Shown piece after piece: positions 36,793 to 47,732 of a stretch of 64,000 bases of DNA. This stretch comes from Gossypium raimondii. Lineage: Eukaryota > Streptophyta > Magnoliopsida > Malvales > Malvaceae. The DNA lies in assembly GCF_025698545.1 (NCBI RefSeq), contig NC_068571.1, forward strand, positions 32,831,733 to 32,895,732, written 5' to 3'. Every line of letters begins with the position of its first letter. Position 1 is the first letter of the stretch. The position numbers were made by a program, and so were the translations under genes. Under the pieces are notes generated by a model. That model was not told the origin of the DNA. It saw nothing but the letters and a program-made list of their open reading frames with translations, and searched no databases.

Positions 36793-38235
36793 ATGGATGA
36801 ATTTAACAATATGTATAATAGTTTTGATATAAATTATGATACCCCTGAATTAAGTGAAGAAGCTCAACAAAAAATAGCCACAATTGTTACCCAAGTTGAG
36901 AACAACAACTATCATGAAGAGGAAGAATGTGTGTTAAGCAGTGTATTGGTACACCATGAAACTTATTTCACTATGCAACCGCGTATGGATTCAAATTATA
37001 CAGGTCAAATGTGGGTGGATGAAGTATTAAATGGGCACGATGATCGTTGCATGAATAGTTTTAGGATGCCAAAAGATATATTTCACAGCTTGTTGCATGA
37101 TTTGCAAACAAATTATGGCTTAAAGAATGGGAAAGTATCGGCGATGGAGAAGTTAGCATTATCATTGTACATTCTTGGAAATAGAGAATCAAATTCAAAT
37201 GCAACAGAGCGATTTCAACGATCTGGGGAAAATGTTAGTCGAATTTTTACTGATATGTTGCATATATCTGCTCGAATGGGAATAGACACGATTAAACCCA
37301 CTGAAGGTCAATTCGAGGAAGTACCGAACCATATTCGACATGATACAAGATATTGGCCTCACTTTAAGGTAATATTTACACAATCTTTATATTTTTAAAA
37401 TATAAATTATTTCTAACCTTTATCTTATTACTTGTATTTATTTTAAAGGACTGTATTGGGGCCATAGATGGAACACACATAAAAGCATGCTTTTCGCCTT
37501 CTTGTCAAATACCTTATATCGGACGGAAAGGTGAACCAACTCAAAATATTATAGCAGTTTGTGACTTCAACATGTGCTTTATTTTTGCATTTCCTGGTTG
37601 GGAAGGAACACCACATGATAGTAGAATTTTTTTGCAAGCACTCAGAAAACAAGAGTTGAAGTTTCCACACCCTCCACCAGGTTGAATTTTAATTTTTTAA
37701 TTACTTTTTTACATAAAAAATATTAAAAATTTTAAATTATTTTTAAACTTGATATTATGTTTTACTTTTTTGTAGGAAAATATTATCTTGTGGATTCAGG
37801 ATATCCACAAATGGCAGGTTTTCTAGGTCCATATAGGGAGGAACGATATCATTTACCTGATTTTTGTCGAGGTAATCATCAAGTATCTGGAAAAAAAGAA
37901 ATCTTTAATCATGCCCATTCTTCGTTACGTTCTGTGATTGAACGAACATTTAGAGTGTGGAAAAAAAATGACCAATATTAAGAGATATTCCAAGTTATTC
38001 ATTTGACAAGCAAGTTTTAATAGTTATTGCAACAATGATTTTGCATAATTACATTCGAAGACATGTTTGGTCAAATGATGAGGATTTTCGAGAATTTGAG
38101 AATATACCGGACATGCCAGTCTCTTCAAGCCAGTTTGACAGAGGTGAATCGAGTTCTTCTAACAGAGAAAGTGACCTTGAAATCACGATGTTAAGGGAAA
38201 CCATTGCAACTAGTTTAATGAATCTATATTTGTAA
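36793..38235 (+). pseudogene. PIF/Harbinger DDE transposase (DDE_Tnp_4), frameshifted
   Basis: Exons 36793-37368, 37449-37680 and 37776-38235 with GT..AG introns. The N-terminal part has MWVDEVLNGHDDRCMNSFRM and an HTH-like region (ALSLYILGNRESNSNATERF). Catalytic residues are visible: Asp in GAIDGTHI, Asp in GTPHDSRIF and Glu in VIERTFRVWK. In exon 3 the run of A after VW (37961-37968) has lost register and the next Trp codon reads TGA; the frame resumes as LIVIATMILHNYIRRHVW and stops at 38235. Two lesions make this copy inactive, although everything up to the third catalytic residue is intact. Confidence 0.9.
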
Positions 38236-38713
38236 ACACATTTTGTATCATAACCTAATTTCTAGTAATAATGAAACTTGTTATGTCTTATGTTACTATA
38301 TTTTTTATTAAAATCATCATTTAGATACTTCAAAATTTGATCCAAGTATAATGTTACTATTTGTGAAAATAATATTTATCATTGTTATAAAAAAATATTT
38401 AACTATAAAAAATTAAAAATAATTATCATTTTATCTAATAAATAATTTAAATTAATTATATAATTCATTAAAATATTAGAAGATACATTTTAATATTTCA
38501 TTAAGTTATTTTTCATTCTCACCTCACCGCTACAGTTACGTTTGAATTCAAACACACACCCCACCATTGTTTCTAATCTCACCGTTACAGTCTCACCGCC
38601 ACAATAACAATAAAGAATTAGACCCAACTAATCTCCCGTTTCAGGCATTCCTTATTTTGTCATTGTAATTGTTTACTCAGTCCGATACCGCAATTTCAAT
38701 CTCTCGCTATGCC
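38236..38713. promoter_or_regulatory. Harbinger 3' end and PPR gene upstream region
   Basis: 38236-38520 is AT-rich DNA after the transposase. 38521-38606 holds the Harbinger-type terminal motifs. The last 107 bases before the PPR ATG (38714) are all that is left for its proximal promoter and leader unless these overlap the transposon. Confidence 0.5.
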
Positions 38714-41140
38714 ATGCGCCATGGAAGAACCCCCATTTCTTCATTCTCTTCTCCTCTCCTCAAAAACCCATCAATCCAATTGGGCAACATCCTCCTTATC
38801 GCCTCTCTCACCAAAACCCTATTGGAATCTGGAACCCGAAACCTCGATCCGAACTCCATCCCCCTTTCCGAGCCACTGGTCCTCCAAATCCTCCGCAAAA
38901 ATTCCCTCGAGCCTTCTAAGAAGCTCGACTTCTTTAACTGGTGTCGCTCTTTTAAACCAAACTTCAAACACTCGGCCGTCACTTACTCCCACATATTCCG
39001 GACCCTTTGTCGATCTGGGTTCGTCGAGGAAGTCCCTAATTTGCTGTTTTTGATGAAGGAAGATGGTGTTCTTGTTGATTCTAGTACCTTTAAGTTATTG
39101 CTTGATGCTTTTATTCGGTCCGGTAAGTTTGATACTGCCCTTGAAATTCTTGATTATATGGAAGAATCGGGTGCTTGCTTGAATGCTAGTGTTTATGATT
39201 CGGTTCTCGTGGCTTTAGCTAGAAAAGGCCAAGTGGGTTTGGCTTTATCTATGTTCTGTAAGCTTTTAGAAGCTTGTAATGGCAATGATAATGGGAATTC
39301 TGTTGTTAGTTCGCTTCCTGGATCCGTTGCAATCAACGAGTTGCTTGTTGCTCTCAAAAAAGCTGATATGAGAGCAGAATTCAAACAAATTTTTGATAAA
39401 TTGAGAGAAAAAAAGGATTTTGAATTAGATACATGTGGTTATAATATATGCATTCATACCTTTGGGTGTTGGGGTGATCTGGGTGCTTCTTTGAGCCTCT
39501 TTAAAGAGATGAAACAAAAGGAAAAGAGTTCCAGTTCCTGTTCGTTCGGTCCTGATTTGTGTACCTATAACAGTCTCATACACATACTTTGCTCGGTTGG
39601 CAAGGTGAAAGATGCTTTAATTGTGTGGGAGGAGTTAAAAGTGTCTGGCCATGAGCCTGATGTGTTTACATATAGAATTCTTACTCAAGGGTGCTCGAAA
39701 TCATACAAAATTAATGATGCAATGAAAATATTTAGTGAGATGCAGTATAATGGGTTTGCTCCAGACACCGTTGTGTATAATTCTCTTCTGAATGGATTGT
39801 TCAAGGCCAGGAAGTTGATGGAAGCATGTCAGTTATTTGAGAAAATGGTTCAGGATGGTGTAAGGGCCTCGTGTTGGACTTACAATATTATTATAGATGG
39901 GTTATTTAGGAATGGCAGGGCTGAAGCTGCTTACACTCTGTTTTGTGATTTGAAGAAGAAGGGGCAATTTGTGGATGGTGTCACTTACAGCATAGTTGTG
40001 TTGCAACTTTGTAGAGAAGGTCAGCTTGAAGAGGCACTACAATTGGTGGAAGAGATGGAAGACAGAGGTTTTCTTGTTGATTTAGTTACTATAACATCAC
40101 TCTTGGTAGGATTTTATAAACAAGGTAGGTGGGATTGGACGGAGAGGTTGATGAAGCACATTCGTGGTGGCAATCTAGTACCCAATGTTCTCAAGTGGAA
40201 GGCAAATATGGAGGCTTTAATGAAAAATCCACCTAAAAATAGAAAGGATTACACTCCTCTATTCCCATCCAGAGGAGATTTTATTGAGATAAGGAGTTTT
40301 GCTGGCCAAGCAATGGGCAATAATGTTGATTCTGAAGATTGTGATGAGAAGGATCAGGAGATGCCATTCATTGAAACTGATCAGTGGTCATCATCACCAT
40401 ATATGGATCAATTAGCTAATCAAGTAAAGTCATCTGAACATTCTTCACGGTTGTTTTCGCTGAGGAGGGGGCAAAGAGTTAAAGAAAAGGGGATCGGTTC
40501 TTTTGATGTTGATATGGTGAACACTTTCTTATCTATATTTTTGGCCAAGGGAAAACTGAGCTTAGCCTGCAAGTTGTTCGAAGTATTCACTGATATGGGT
40601 GTAGATCCTGTTAGCTACACATACAACTCGATTATGAGTTCATTTGTGAAGAAGGGGTATATCAATGAGGCATGGGGTGTCCTGAATGAAATGGATGAGA
40701 AAGTGTGCCCAACAGATGTAGCAACCTACAATCTGATAATTCAAGGCCTGGGGAAGGTGGGAAGAGCAGACATTGCAAGTTCAATTCTGGAGAAATTAAT
40801 GAAGCAGGGTGGTTATCTTGACATAGTTATGTATAACACCCTGATCAATGCCCTGGGAAAGGCTGGTTACATAAATGAAGCAAGCAAACTTTTCGAACAG
40901 ATGAGGTCTAGTGGGATAAACCCCGACGTCATCACTTACAATACACTTATCGAAGTTCATACCAAGGCTGGTCAATTAAAGGATGCATACAGATATTTAA
41001 AAATGATGTTGGATGCAGGATGTTCTCCGAACCATGTTACGGATACCATTTTGGATAATCTTGGAAAGGAAATCGACAAACTGAGGCTGCAAAAGGCATC
41101 AATCGTGTGCACTAATAACAACAACGGGGATGATTCCTAA
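38714..41140 (+). CDS. P-class pentatricopeptide repeat (PPR) protein, intronless
   Basis: 808 codons in one exon. The first in-frame ATG is at 38714; the frame is open further upstream but only from a TTG. The N-terminal 60 residues are Ser/Arg/Leu-rich and lack acidic residues near the start, as in organelle-targeted PPR proteins. About 16 P-type repeats of 35 residues are visible, for example CTYNSLIHILCSVGKVKDA, VVYNSLLNGLFKARKLMEAC, VMYNTLINALGKAGYINEAS and ITYNTLIEVHTKAGQLKDA, in two blocks split by a spacer of about 100 residues that has no repeats (after VPNVLKWKANMEALMKN). Such proteins bind organellar RNA. Length and layout match At4g01570; the next gene matches At4g01575. Mitochondrial targeting is inference. 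Confidence 0.95.
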   Translation: MRHGRTPISSFSSPLLKNPSIQLGNILLIASLTKTLLESGTRNLDPNSIPLSEPLVLQILRKNSLEPSKKLDFFNWCRSFKPNFKHSAVTYSHIFRTLCRSGFVEEVPNLLFLMKEDGVLVDSSTFKLLLDAFIRSGKFDTALEILDYMEESGACLNASVYDSVLVALARKGQVGLALSMFCKLLEACNGNDNGNSVVSSLPGSVAINELLVALKKADMRAEFKQIFDKLREKKDFELDTCGYNICIHTFGCWGDLGASLSLFKEMKQKEKSSSSCSFGPDLCTYNSLIHILCSVGKVKDALIVWEELKVSGHEPDVFTYRILTQGCSKSYKINDAMKIFSEMQYNGFAPDTVVYNSLLNGLFKARKLMEACQLFEKMVQDGVRASCWTYNIIIDGLFRNGRAEAAYTLFCDLKKKGQFVDGVTYSIVVLQLCREGQLEEALQLVEEMEDRGFLVDLVTITSLLVGFYKQGRWDWTERLMKHIRGGNLVPNVLKWKANMEALMKNPPKNRKDYTPLFPSRGDFIEIRSFAGQAMGNNVDSEDCDEKDQEMPFIETDQWSSSPYMDQLANQVKSSEHSSRLFSLRRGQRVKEKGIGSFDVDMVNTFLSIFLAKGKLSLACKLFEVFTDMGVDPVSYTYNSIMSSFVKKGYINEAWGVLNEMDEKVCPTDVATYNLIIQGLGKVGRADIASSILEKLMKQGGYLDIVMYNTLINALGKAGYINEASKLFEQMRSSGINPDVITYNTLIEVHTKAGQLKDAYRYLKMMLDAGCSPNHVTDTILDNLGKEIDKLRLQKASIVCTNNNNGDDS

Positions 41141-41445
41141 AGAAAGGGAACCGAAAGGATATGGTAATAGTTCAGGCAATGGGAAGATTCTGTTTCATGG
41201 AATTGTTGTAAGTTTGGATTGAAGTTTTTCTTTTTCTCTTTCTTTTCTTATGAATAGAAAGGTTGTCTTTCAAGTACAAGCTTAGAATTACATTGGAGTT
41301 TTTTGTCACATGAATAAAACAAGAAGTACAAAATTGGATTTATGCCTTAAAAAATGAATGGAATTGTTTATATGAATCCAAAGAATCTCATTTACAAGGG
41401 TTAAGAATGAGAAATAAGGAAAAAAAATCTGTCTCCTTTGAAGAA
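41141..41445. other. Spacer between convergent PPR and Kazal genes
   Basis: 305 bases that must contain both 3' UTRs. Possible polyadenylation signals are aataaa at about 41314 on the plus strand and T-rich tracts near 41225. Confidence 0.5.
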
Positions 41446-41883
41446 CTAGAAAAGACCACACAATACAGAAAATCCCAGCAAGATCAGCCAGACAATGTGA
41501 ACCAAAAGCAGCACTTGGCCCGAAAACGAAGTGCTACCTCCACTCCCAACTTCACAAAATCCTAATTTGGCCACGCGAGTACCGGCGCAGAAGGCATCGG
41601 CGCAGCCGCACCAGTACGTGACGCCATTAACACCGCAAACTGGCTCCGTTCGGAAGCAATTGACTGGGCATGACGCGGGCTTGGTGAATCTTGCACAGAC
41701 TCCTTCACTCTCATCGACATTGATGAACCCATCGGAGGGTAATCGTAGAAATCCCAAATCATCTGGCACTGACTGCGTTATCGGTACCCAGATACAAAAG
41801 AAGAGGAGGAAGACAGTGAAGATGTGGGGTGGAGTTGCCGTGAAGCACGGCATATGGGCTGCAATTGAAAGGATTTCCTGCAA
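41446..41883 (-). CDS. Kazal-type serine protease inhibitor-like protein, secreted, probable GPI anchor
   Basis: One exon, 145 residues. Residues 1-38 form a signal peptide with the core FTVFLLFFCIWV. The Kazal-like region (63-110) has eight Cys (63, 72, 76, 83, 92, 94, 99, 110) and the hallmark PVCGVNGVTYWCGC. The C-terminus is a small-residue stretch (GSGGSTSFSG) followed by 22 hydrophobic residues without a charged tail, as in GPI-anchored proteins. Plant Kazal-like proteins are extracellular; inhibition of a protease is not shown for this family. At4g01575 in Arabidopsis has the same size and also lies next to the PPR gene. A second Met at residue 11 could be the true start. Confidence 0.88.
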   Translation of the reverse strand: MQEILSIAAHMPCFTATPPHIFTVFLLFFCIWVPITQSVPDDLGFLRLPSDGFINVDESEGVCARFTKPASCPVNCFRTEPVCGVNGVTYWCGCADAFCAGTRVAKLGFCEVGSGGSTSFSGQVLLLVHIVWLILLGFSVLCGLF

Positions 41884-42689
41884 TTAATTTTTGAATCCAC
41901 CCCTACCGCCATTTGGCTTCCTAATACTGCTAATTTAAAGACATTTAGAGGATTGAAGAGAGACAAAGCAGGCGAAAAACTCGTTTAACCAATGTCCACC
42001 TGAATTTTTCCCTTTTTTCAACCTACATTTCAAACCCTTTTTTTTAGTTTAAAAATAGCTCTCCTTGTTTTCCAAATTTAAACCTCCCTCCACCTGTTTC
42101 TATATTCCGGATGGCATGCTTTTTCAGCCATTTGGTTGCTTCTCATCGTTATTTACCTTCTTACTCAATTGCAATTCAATCTTTTTCCATACAACAAACA
42201 AAAACAGCCCCCAAAATGATGATTCTCATTCTCCAAACAAACAAATTCCATATATTCAGCTTCTCCCTCAAACATTTTTACAATCAACTCCCCGAAAAGC
42301 TTTTTGACGTTCGAATTTGGGAAGAAAAAGAGAGGGACTTAAAAAGGGGAAAAACATCAAACGGTAGACTTACTCTTTAAAGGTTTTTAGGAAAAAAAAT
42401 ACTATGAAAGGAGGGAAGTAAAAAAGTTGTGGATAAATTCTAAATGTTGTCATGCCCGCCAGACCAGTGTCAAAGTTATATAAATAGATATGAGTTTTTT
42501 CAAGTATACTTATAAATCATTTTATTTGGCTCGGATATGTAATGGATGTTTCTTCCTTGCTGAACATTAAACTTGGAAGCTGTAGTTAGTGTCATCCACC
42601 ATCAGGAAACATATACCAAAGCCTACAGTTCCCTTTAACAACGCAAGATGAACCATGCTCCAAGCTTTCCTATGAGAAACCCGAGGACT
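41884..42689. promoter_or_regulatory. Upstream region of the Kazal gene
   Basis: No gene supported. It should contain the 5' UTR and promoter of the minus-strand Kazal gene. Several short ORFs on the plus strand look random. Confidence 0.45.
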
Positions 42690-43900
42690 AGCCCACTTGC
42701 CCCTTCAGATTTTCCTCCCTCTCAAACCTATGCAACCATGAAGAGTCCACAATTTTAACCTCGCATAATGTTTGTGCCGGATCAGCTTGCTTGCCTGAAG
42801 AATAGTATTAAGTTTATAGCATGAGCTTACTGAATATTCTCCCCAAGGATTGAATTTCCAGATTATTTTATCTTCACCTCCCAACGTGGAAAATCCCTTG
42901 GACCCAATTGTTTGATGGATAGAATGATTACCACCCATAGACGAGCAATTCATAATCCACTCTCTTTTGCAAGGACAAAACATGCTCTCGAAAGCTTCAT
43001 CAATTTGAACTCCAAAGTCAGGAACAGTTTGTCTATTCTGAAGGAATTAGCGATTGCCATCCTTAATTTGCCAATCAATTCCTTTGATAAGGCCATCCAT
43101 GCAAACTGCTCTTCCGAACCCAAGTGTCTGATGCTTTGAGTTTAACATAGAACATGTGGGAAGATTTCCAATACTTCTCAACAGTGGTATTACTAATAAA
43201 AGGACTCTTGTTATTCAAAACCCGCAAAGCTTGCGTGAATAGTTTACTTTCCTCACTTCCAATCTTCTTTGAATCTTGGGCCCACAAAGCCTTTCCCATC
43301 CAATAAAGTGAATTTTTCTTTCATTACTGTCCCCTCATTGACTTATCAAGAACATCACAAACACTTTGTGGCGCCTTAAAAGTTAAAACACAGCATGAGG
43401 AAAATAGGAAGACGGAATAGAGTTTATTTGATCAAAGTGAGTCTACCACCAGGAGATAAATGGAGATAAAAGCTTTGCTTTCCAGCTTTCTAACTTTCCA
43501 CGAATCTTATCCATTGAAAGAATTTTCTTCTAGTCCCCAGATGTTCCATATGAAATCCCAAATAGGTTCCTAGCTCCTTAGAAACTGTGGCTTTCATGAT
43601 GTTTTTGAATTTCTTCATGAACATTAAGTGACTGTTGGGACTAACCTTTAGATTAGACTTCATAAGATTAATACCCTATCTCGAAATATTAGAATACTTC
43701 TCTAAAATTGATTTCACAACATTGCATTTTTCAATATTAGCTTGAAAGAAAATGTAACTATGGGATACTATTCTTACTGACTTTAACCCTATGGATCAAC
43801 GATTGCCCCTTGGCTTGCAATAAATCACAAGATAACACCTTGTGACACAAAATGAAAATATAGGGAGATAAAAAATCTGTCTTAATCCTCCTCTAAGAAC
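42690..43900 (-). pseudogene. LINE reverse transcriptase fragment (RVT_1 to zf-RVT)
   Basis: On the minus strand, in order: GLRQIFYLPIFSFC (43895-43840, GLRQGDPLSPYLF type), SYIFFQANIEKCNVVKSIL, VSKELGTYLGFHMEHLGTR, LESWKAKLLSP and the later part MGKALWAQ (43299), and EDKIIWKFNPWGEYSVSSCY (about 42880). These are consecutive landmarks from the middle of the reverse transcriptase to the zinc-binding segment of plant L1-type LINEs. Many stops and shifts. The upstream half of the domain (with the YADD-type core preceding) is cut at the LTR-like boundary near 43905. Confidence 0.7.
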
Positions 43901-44752
43901 AAAGTGTTACATCTAGTACATTAAGTGTAGTTTATTCGTCATTTGTACTTGTAATTTTTTGGATAGATTGGTTTAATAAATTTTCATTATTCACATTAAT
44001 ATTGTTTGTATTTATCCTTAGTAATTTTTCACACAAAGAAAAATATAAGCAAATATTAATTCGTTGATTACCTAACATTTAACTAATACTAAGTTACATT
44101 ATGTGATCGAATTATAACCTGAGAAAATAATTTATATTAGTAGGTAATATAAAAGGTTCACAGACTGGTGAATTGAAATTGAACAAATCAATTAAAGAAC
44201 TAGTATACTGTCTATCAAGTCCGATAAGGGGGATACATTATCTTGAGTATCAGAGCAGTTGACTCCTAGAAGATAGAAATATAAATGTGATTGTCTAGAT
44301 TGACAATATATTTGAAATGACCCAAATCAAATTAATCATAGATTCATTTATGGATTAATTCACTTGTGATATTCATAGTTCGACTTACTTCAATCCCGAG
44401 TAAGTGATTAATTATGTGTATGCGACTCATATACTTTTATGTATTAAAAGCCCAAGTTTAAATAACTAAAGAGCAGAAAGCTGGTATGTTGAGTATATGA
44501 CTTCTGCATGACATAACTTCATTTACAATAGTGGAATTCATAGTCTGATAAAGGGTTAATGGTATCCTCTCATTGACATTACTTAATAGATGAAAAAGTA
44601 ACGTGGCCAAGGGTCATTTGTCTAGGAAAATTGATTTAATTACTATTTGTTAGTAAAAATTTTCATGAGGGAATATGAAATAGTTACCGTGAGGTAAAAT
44701 AGGATTATATTGGGTGAGCGAATTTAATCCAAAGAGATAAAGTGTAACAACC

Positions 44753-47727
44753 CATACTCGATCCAGTCGTCAGGTCCGAGTTACATGATACTACATTTGT
44801 TGCCAAAGCAACTACAGACCATTGTACACCATTCGATCATTCAAACATGTAAATAAGTAACATTCACATACATAATATGTTACATAATCATTTTTGGGCC
44901 CCATACAAGCTTACAAAAGCTTTTTTGTCAATCCGAGCTTGAATTAGAACTAAATTGTGAAGTTTTGAAAATCAAGGACTGACATCGTGACATTATGGCC
45001 TTCACGTTGCAACTTCGCCAAATAGTGAGTTACATCGCGACTTCAAGCATCTCAACGTCACGACGTCACTCACTGTCAGTCCAAGTTGCGATGTCGGAGA
45101 CTTGAGGTCACGACGTTACCCCTATTTTGGCAAACTAACATTTTGATACCTATTCATTTGCTTTAACCAAAACAATGCCATTACACAACTCACATACCAA
45201 TTTCACATATACTAAAACGTGACAATTTCAAGCTAAAGTAGGTTTATAACACTTGTGGAAATAATCATTCAAATGGCCTAAACATTTATGTTCAAAACCT
45301 AAACATATTCAAACCATCAAACAAATAACTTACCATTTATTTCTATATGCAAATCTTAGCATATTAATATGTCATGTGCAAACTTGAAAGCATAATTTAC
45401 ATAGCATCATCCATACCTTAATCTATACATCATTTGGTACATACACTAAATTTCACATGCAACTTAACCTTTAATACAAATTCAAGCATGCCATTCCATC
45501 AAGAAATTGACCATTCCCATAACACCTTATCCCTATATACATGCTACAACCTTAAACCAAAATAAACATATTACTACCGATTTAGTGATAGTGTGAGCTT
45601 CGTGCTAATCCGGCTCGGTGAATTCCACAAGGTAACAATTTACAAAATGAGGAAAACAACTAGAATAAGCATTTAAAATGCTTAGTAAGTTCGAATGGAA
45701 AATACTATGCTTACCTTGTTCTTATTTAAGCTTAAAAGAAAATCGTAGTTTGACATATTGTTGGCTAGAACATGACACCCAAAACATCAACAAGGTGAGT
45801 ATATAGAAATATCAATAATCATTAGATACTACATGTAACCTAAGCATACCAATTTACATTACTTTCATATACTTATCACAATGGAATATTCAATCAACAA
45901 ATTATAAAATCATACCAAGTACACATGATTCAATACAATCACTTTTTTCTATTATCAATCAATAAGATGTATCAATTATAATTAAATCCATTCCATGACA
46001 TTTAACTTTGATTACCAAGTCTATTTCATCATATTTTCAAGTTTTCAAATTCATTTATACCATTTCGCCTGATGGAACCCTAGTAAAATGGATTCAGATG
46101 CACGGGTGAACTACACCTTACCAAGTCGCTTGTTTGAGCTAAATAAATATATATCAAGTTACCCATCCAGGCTAAACCTATATCACGACACATCGAGTTA
46201 CTCGTCCGAGCTAAACCTTTGTCACATAATACCCAAGACTTCGCAACGAAAGTTGGATCCCATTAAAATCTGTAATAATCCCCGTACAAGTGCGCACAAG
46301 ACTCTATTGACGTCAATTGTATCATAACATTTTACTAAGTTCACATGGGCATCATTTACACATATAAGCATAACAAATCCCATTACTTATTCATATTTTA
46401 TATTGTACCCTATATATGACCGCATGTTTCAATTATATGCCCTGTACATATTCAGACTTTCACATTTGTACCCTGAACTATTTCATTATAGCCAAATATC
46501 ATATAACATTTCAATCCAATTCATGCTAGCCATATATGCCAAATTCACTAATGTTCCAATTATATTCAAATATATATATGGAATCAAACACAAAATTTCA
46601 CATAAAATAAAATAAGATAGTAAGTTTCATATGAACTTATCTGTTCAAAATGTGAAAAGATTGAATACTCTAGGGACTAATTCAAATTTTAGCTTTTTCA
46701 TATTAGCTCCCTTTGATCCAACTCTTGATTTATACAATTATTTTCTTTATAACAAATCAATACCAATCACTTTCATACAATGTTATTATATGCATGAATC
46801 TATGCAGTTTTTTATTTTCCTCATATTTTACATTTTATTCAATTTAGTCCTTGAACTCGAGATAGATATAACTTTCAATTCCTAGCTTTAGATTAAAATA
46901 TGATTTCATATATTCTCATTAAGGACCTTATATTTTATAATTCTAACATAATTTTATGAAAAGTTTTAAATTTATTCAATTTGGTCCCTAAAGTAATAAA
47001 GTTAACAAACAAGCTAAATTAACTTTACAATCTAGTCATTTTTATAATCTAAGCTTAAAATCTATCAATTTCAAGTCTAATTCTTCAAGAAATCAACAAT
47101 GAAAGCTTTCTAAGACTTTAATAGTTTCACAAATTGGTACATGGACTAGCTAAATCAAACTCCCATGACCTCAAATCTATGAAAATTACATGAAAAGGGA
47201 CTTAATTACCTTGAAAAATAGTTGGCTGAATGTTGAAATAAAGGAAAGTGTTTCTTCTTAGGTTTTTCTTTCTTTCGACAGTTGAAGGTTTATGAAAGAT
47301 GAAAACATTTCATTATATTTACTTTATATACTTGTATTAGCTTTAGATTAATTTAATTAACCTTGATTAATCAATTAATTAATATATAATTAAACTTAAC
47401 TTAATCATACTTAAATCTAAGTGCAGTGTGTCATCATCAAGCACTATCTCCTATTAGAAAATGGTCTATTTACCACTTTAGACCTTTGGCTATTTTCCAT
47501 TTCAATCCCCAAGCCTTTTGTCAATTAAAAATCTATAGCGATTAAATTTTTACAATTTAGTCTCTAAGCCTAAATTAACTATTTATTTACAAAATTACTC
47601 GACCAAAATTCAATATATTTTTATATTAACCCCTTAAATATTCATATTTAATATTTATGGACTCGATTTACAAAAATAGGATTCCGAAATCATATTTTTC
47701 GATACCACTAAAATTCAGGTCGTTACA
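44753..47727 (-). repeat. Solo LTR, TGTAACGACC family (2975 bp), with 5-bp target duplication
   Basis: Begins tgtaacaaccc and ends caggtcgttaca. The pentamer taaag is present directly on both sides (44748-44752 and 47728-47732). No internal region is attached. The interior has a short tandem array near 46130-46220 (gagcta..cctttgtcac type). Orientation by the rule that such LTRs start TGTAACGACC is minus. Confidence 0.9.
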
Positions 47728-47732
47728 TAAAG

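Larger units (their letters stand above)
32132..38606 (+). mobile_element. PIF/Harbinger DNA transposon, near full length but disabled
   Basis: The left end ggcttcctttggtttcaag, directly after taa, looks like a PIF/Harbinger terminus, whose usual target is a 3-bp TWA. The right boundary is less sure: 38521-38606 holds ctcaccgctacag, ttgaattcaaac and ctcaccgttacag, which in reverse look like the Harbinger-type ends seen in cotton. Between them lie the two genes typical of the superfamily: a SANT/Myb-like gene (35483-36534) and a DDE transposase (36793-38235), both on the plus strand. The left 3 kb holds antisense exons of a DCN1-like host gene. It is possible that the left part is a separate insertion. 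Confidence 0.65.

Noticed and set aside
38669..38713. Longer N-terminus for the PPR gene
   Set aside because: The extension begins with TTG, not ATG; the first in-frame ATG is at 38714 and gives a normal length.
41531..41887. 118-codon plus-strand ORF
   Set aside because: Antisense of the Kazal gene, which has a signal peptide and conserved Cys pattern on the other strand.
46088..46885. Three plus-strand ORFs of 70-84 codons
   Set aside because: They lie inside a solo LTR, have no family features and follow local base composition.
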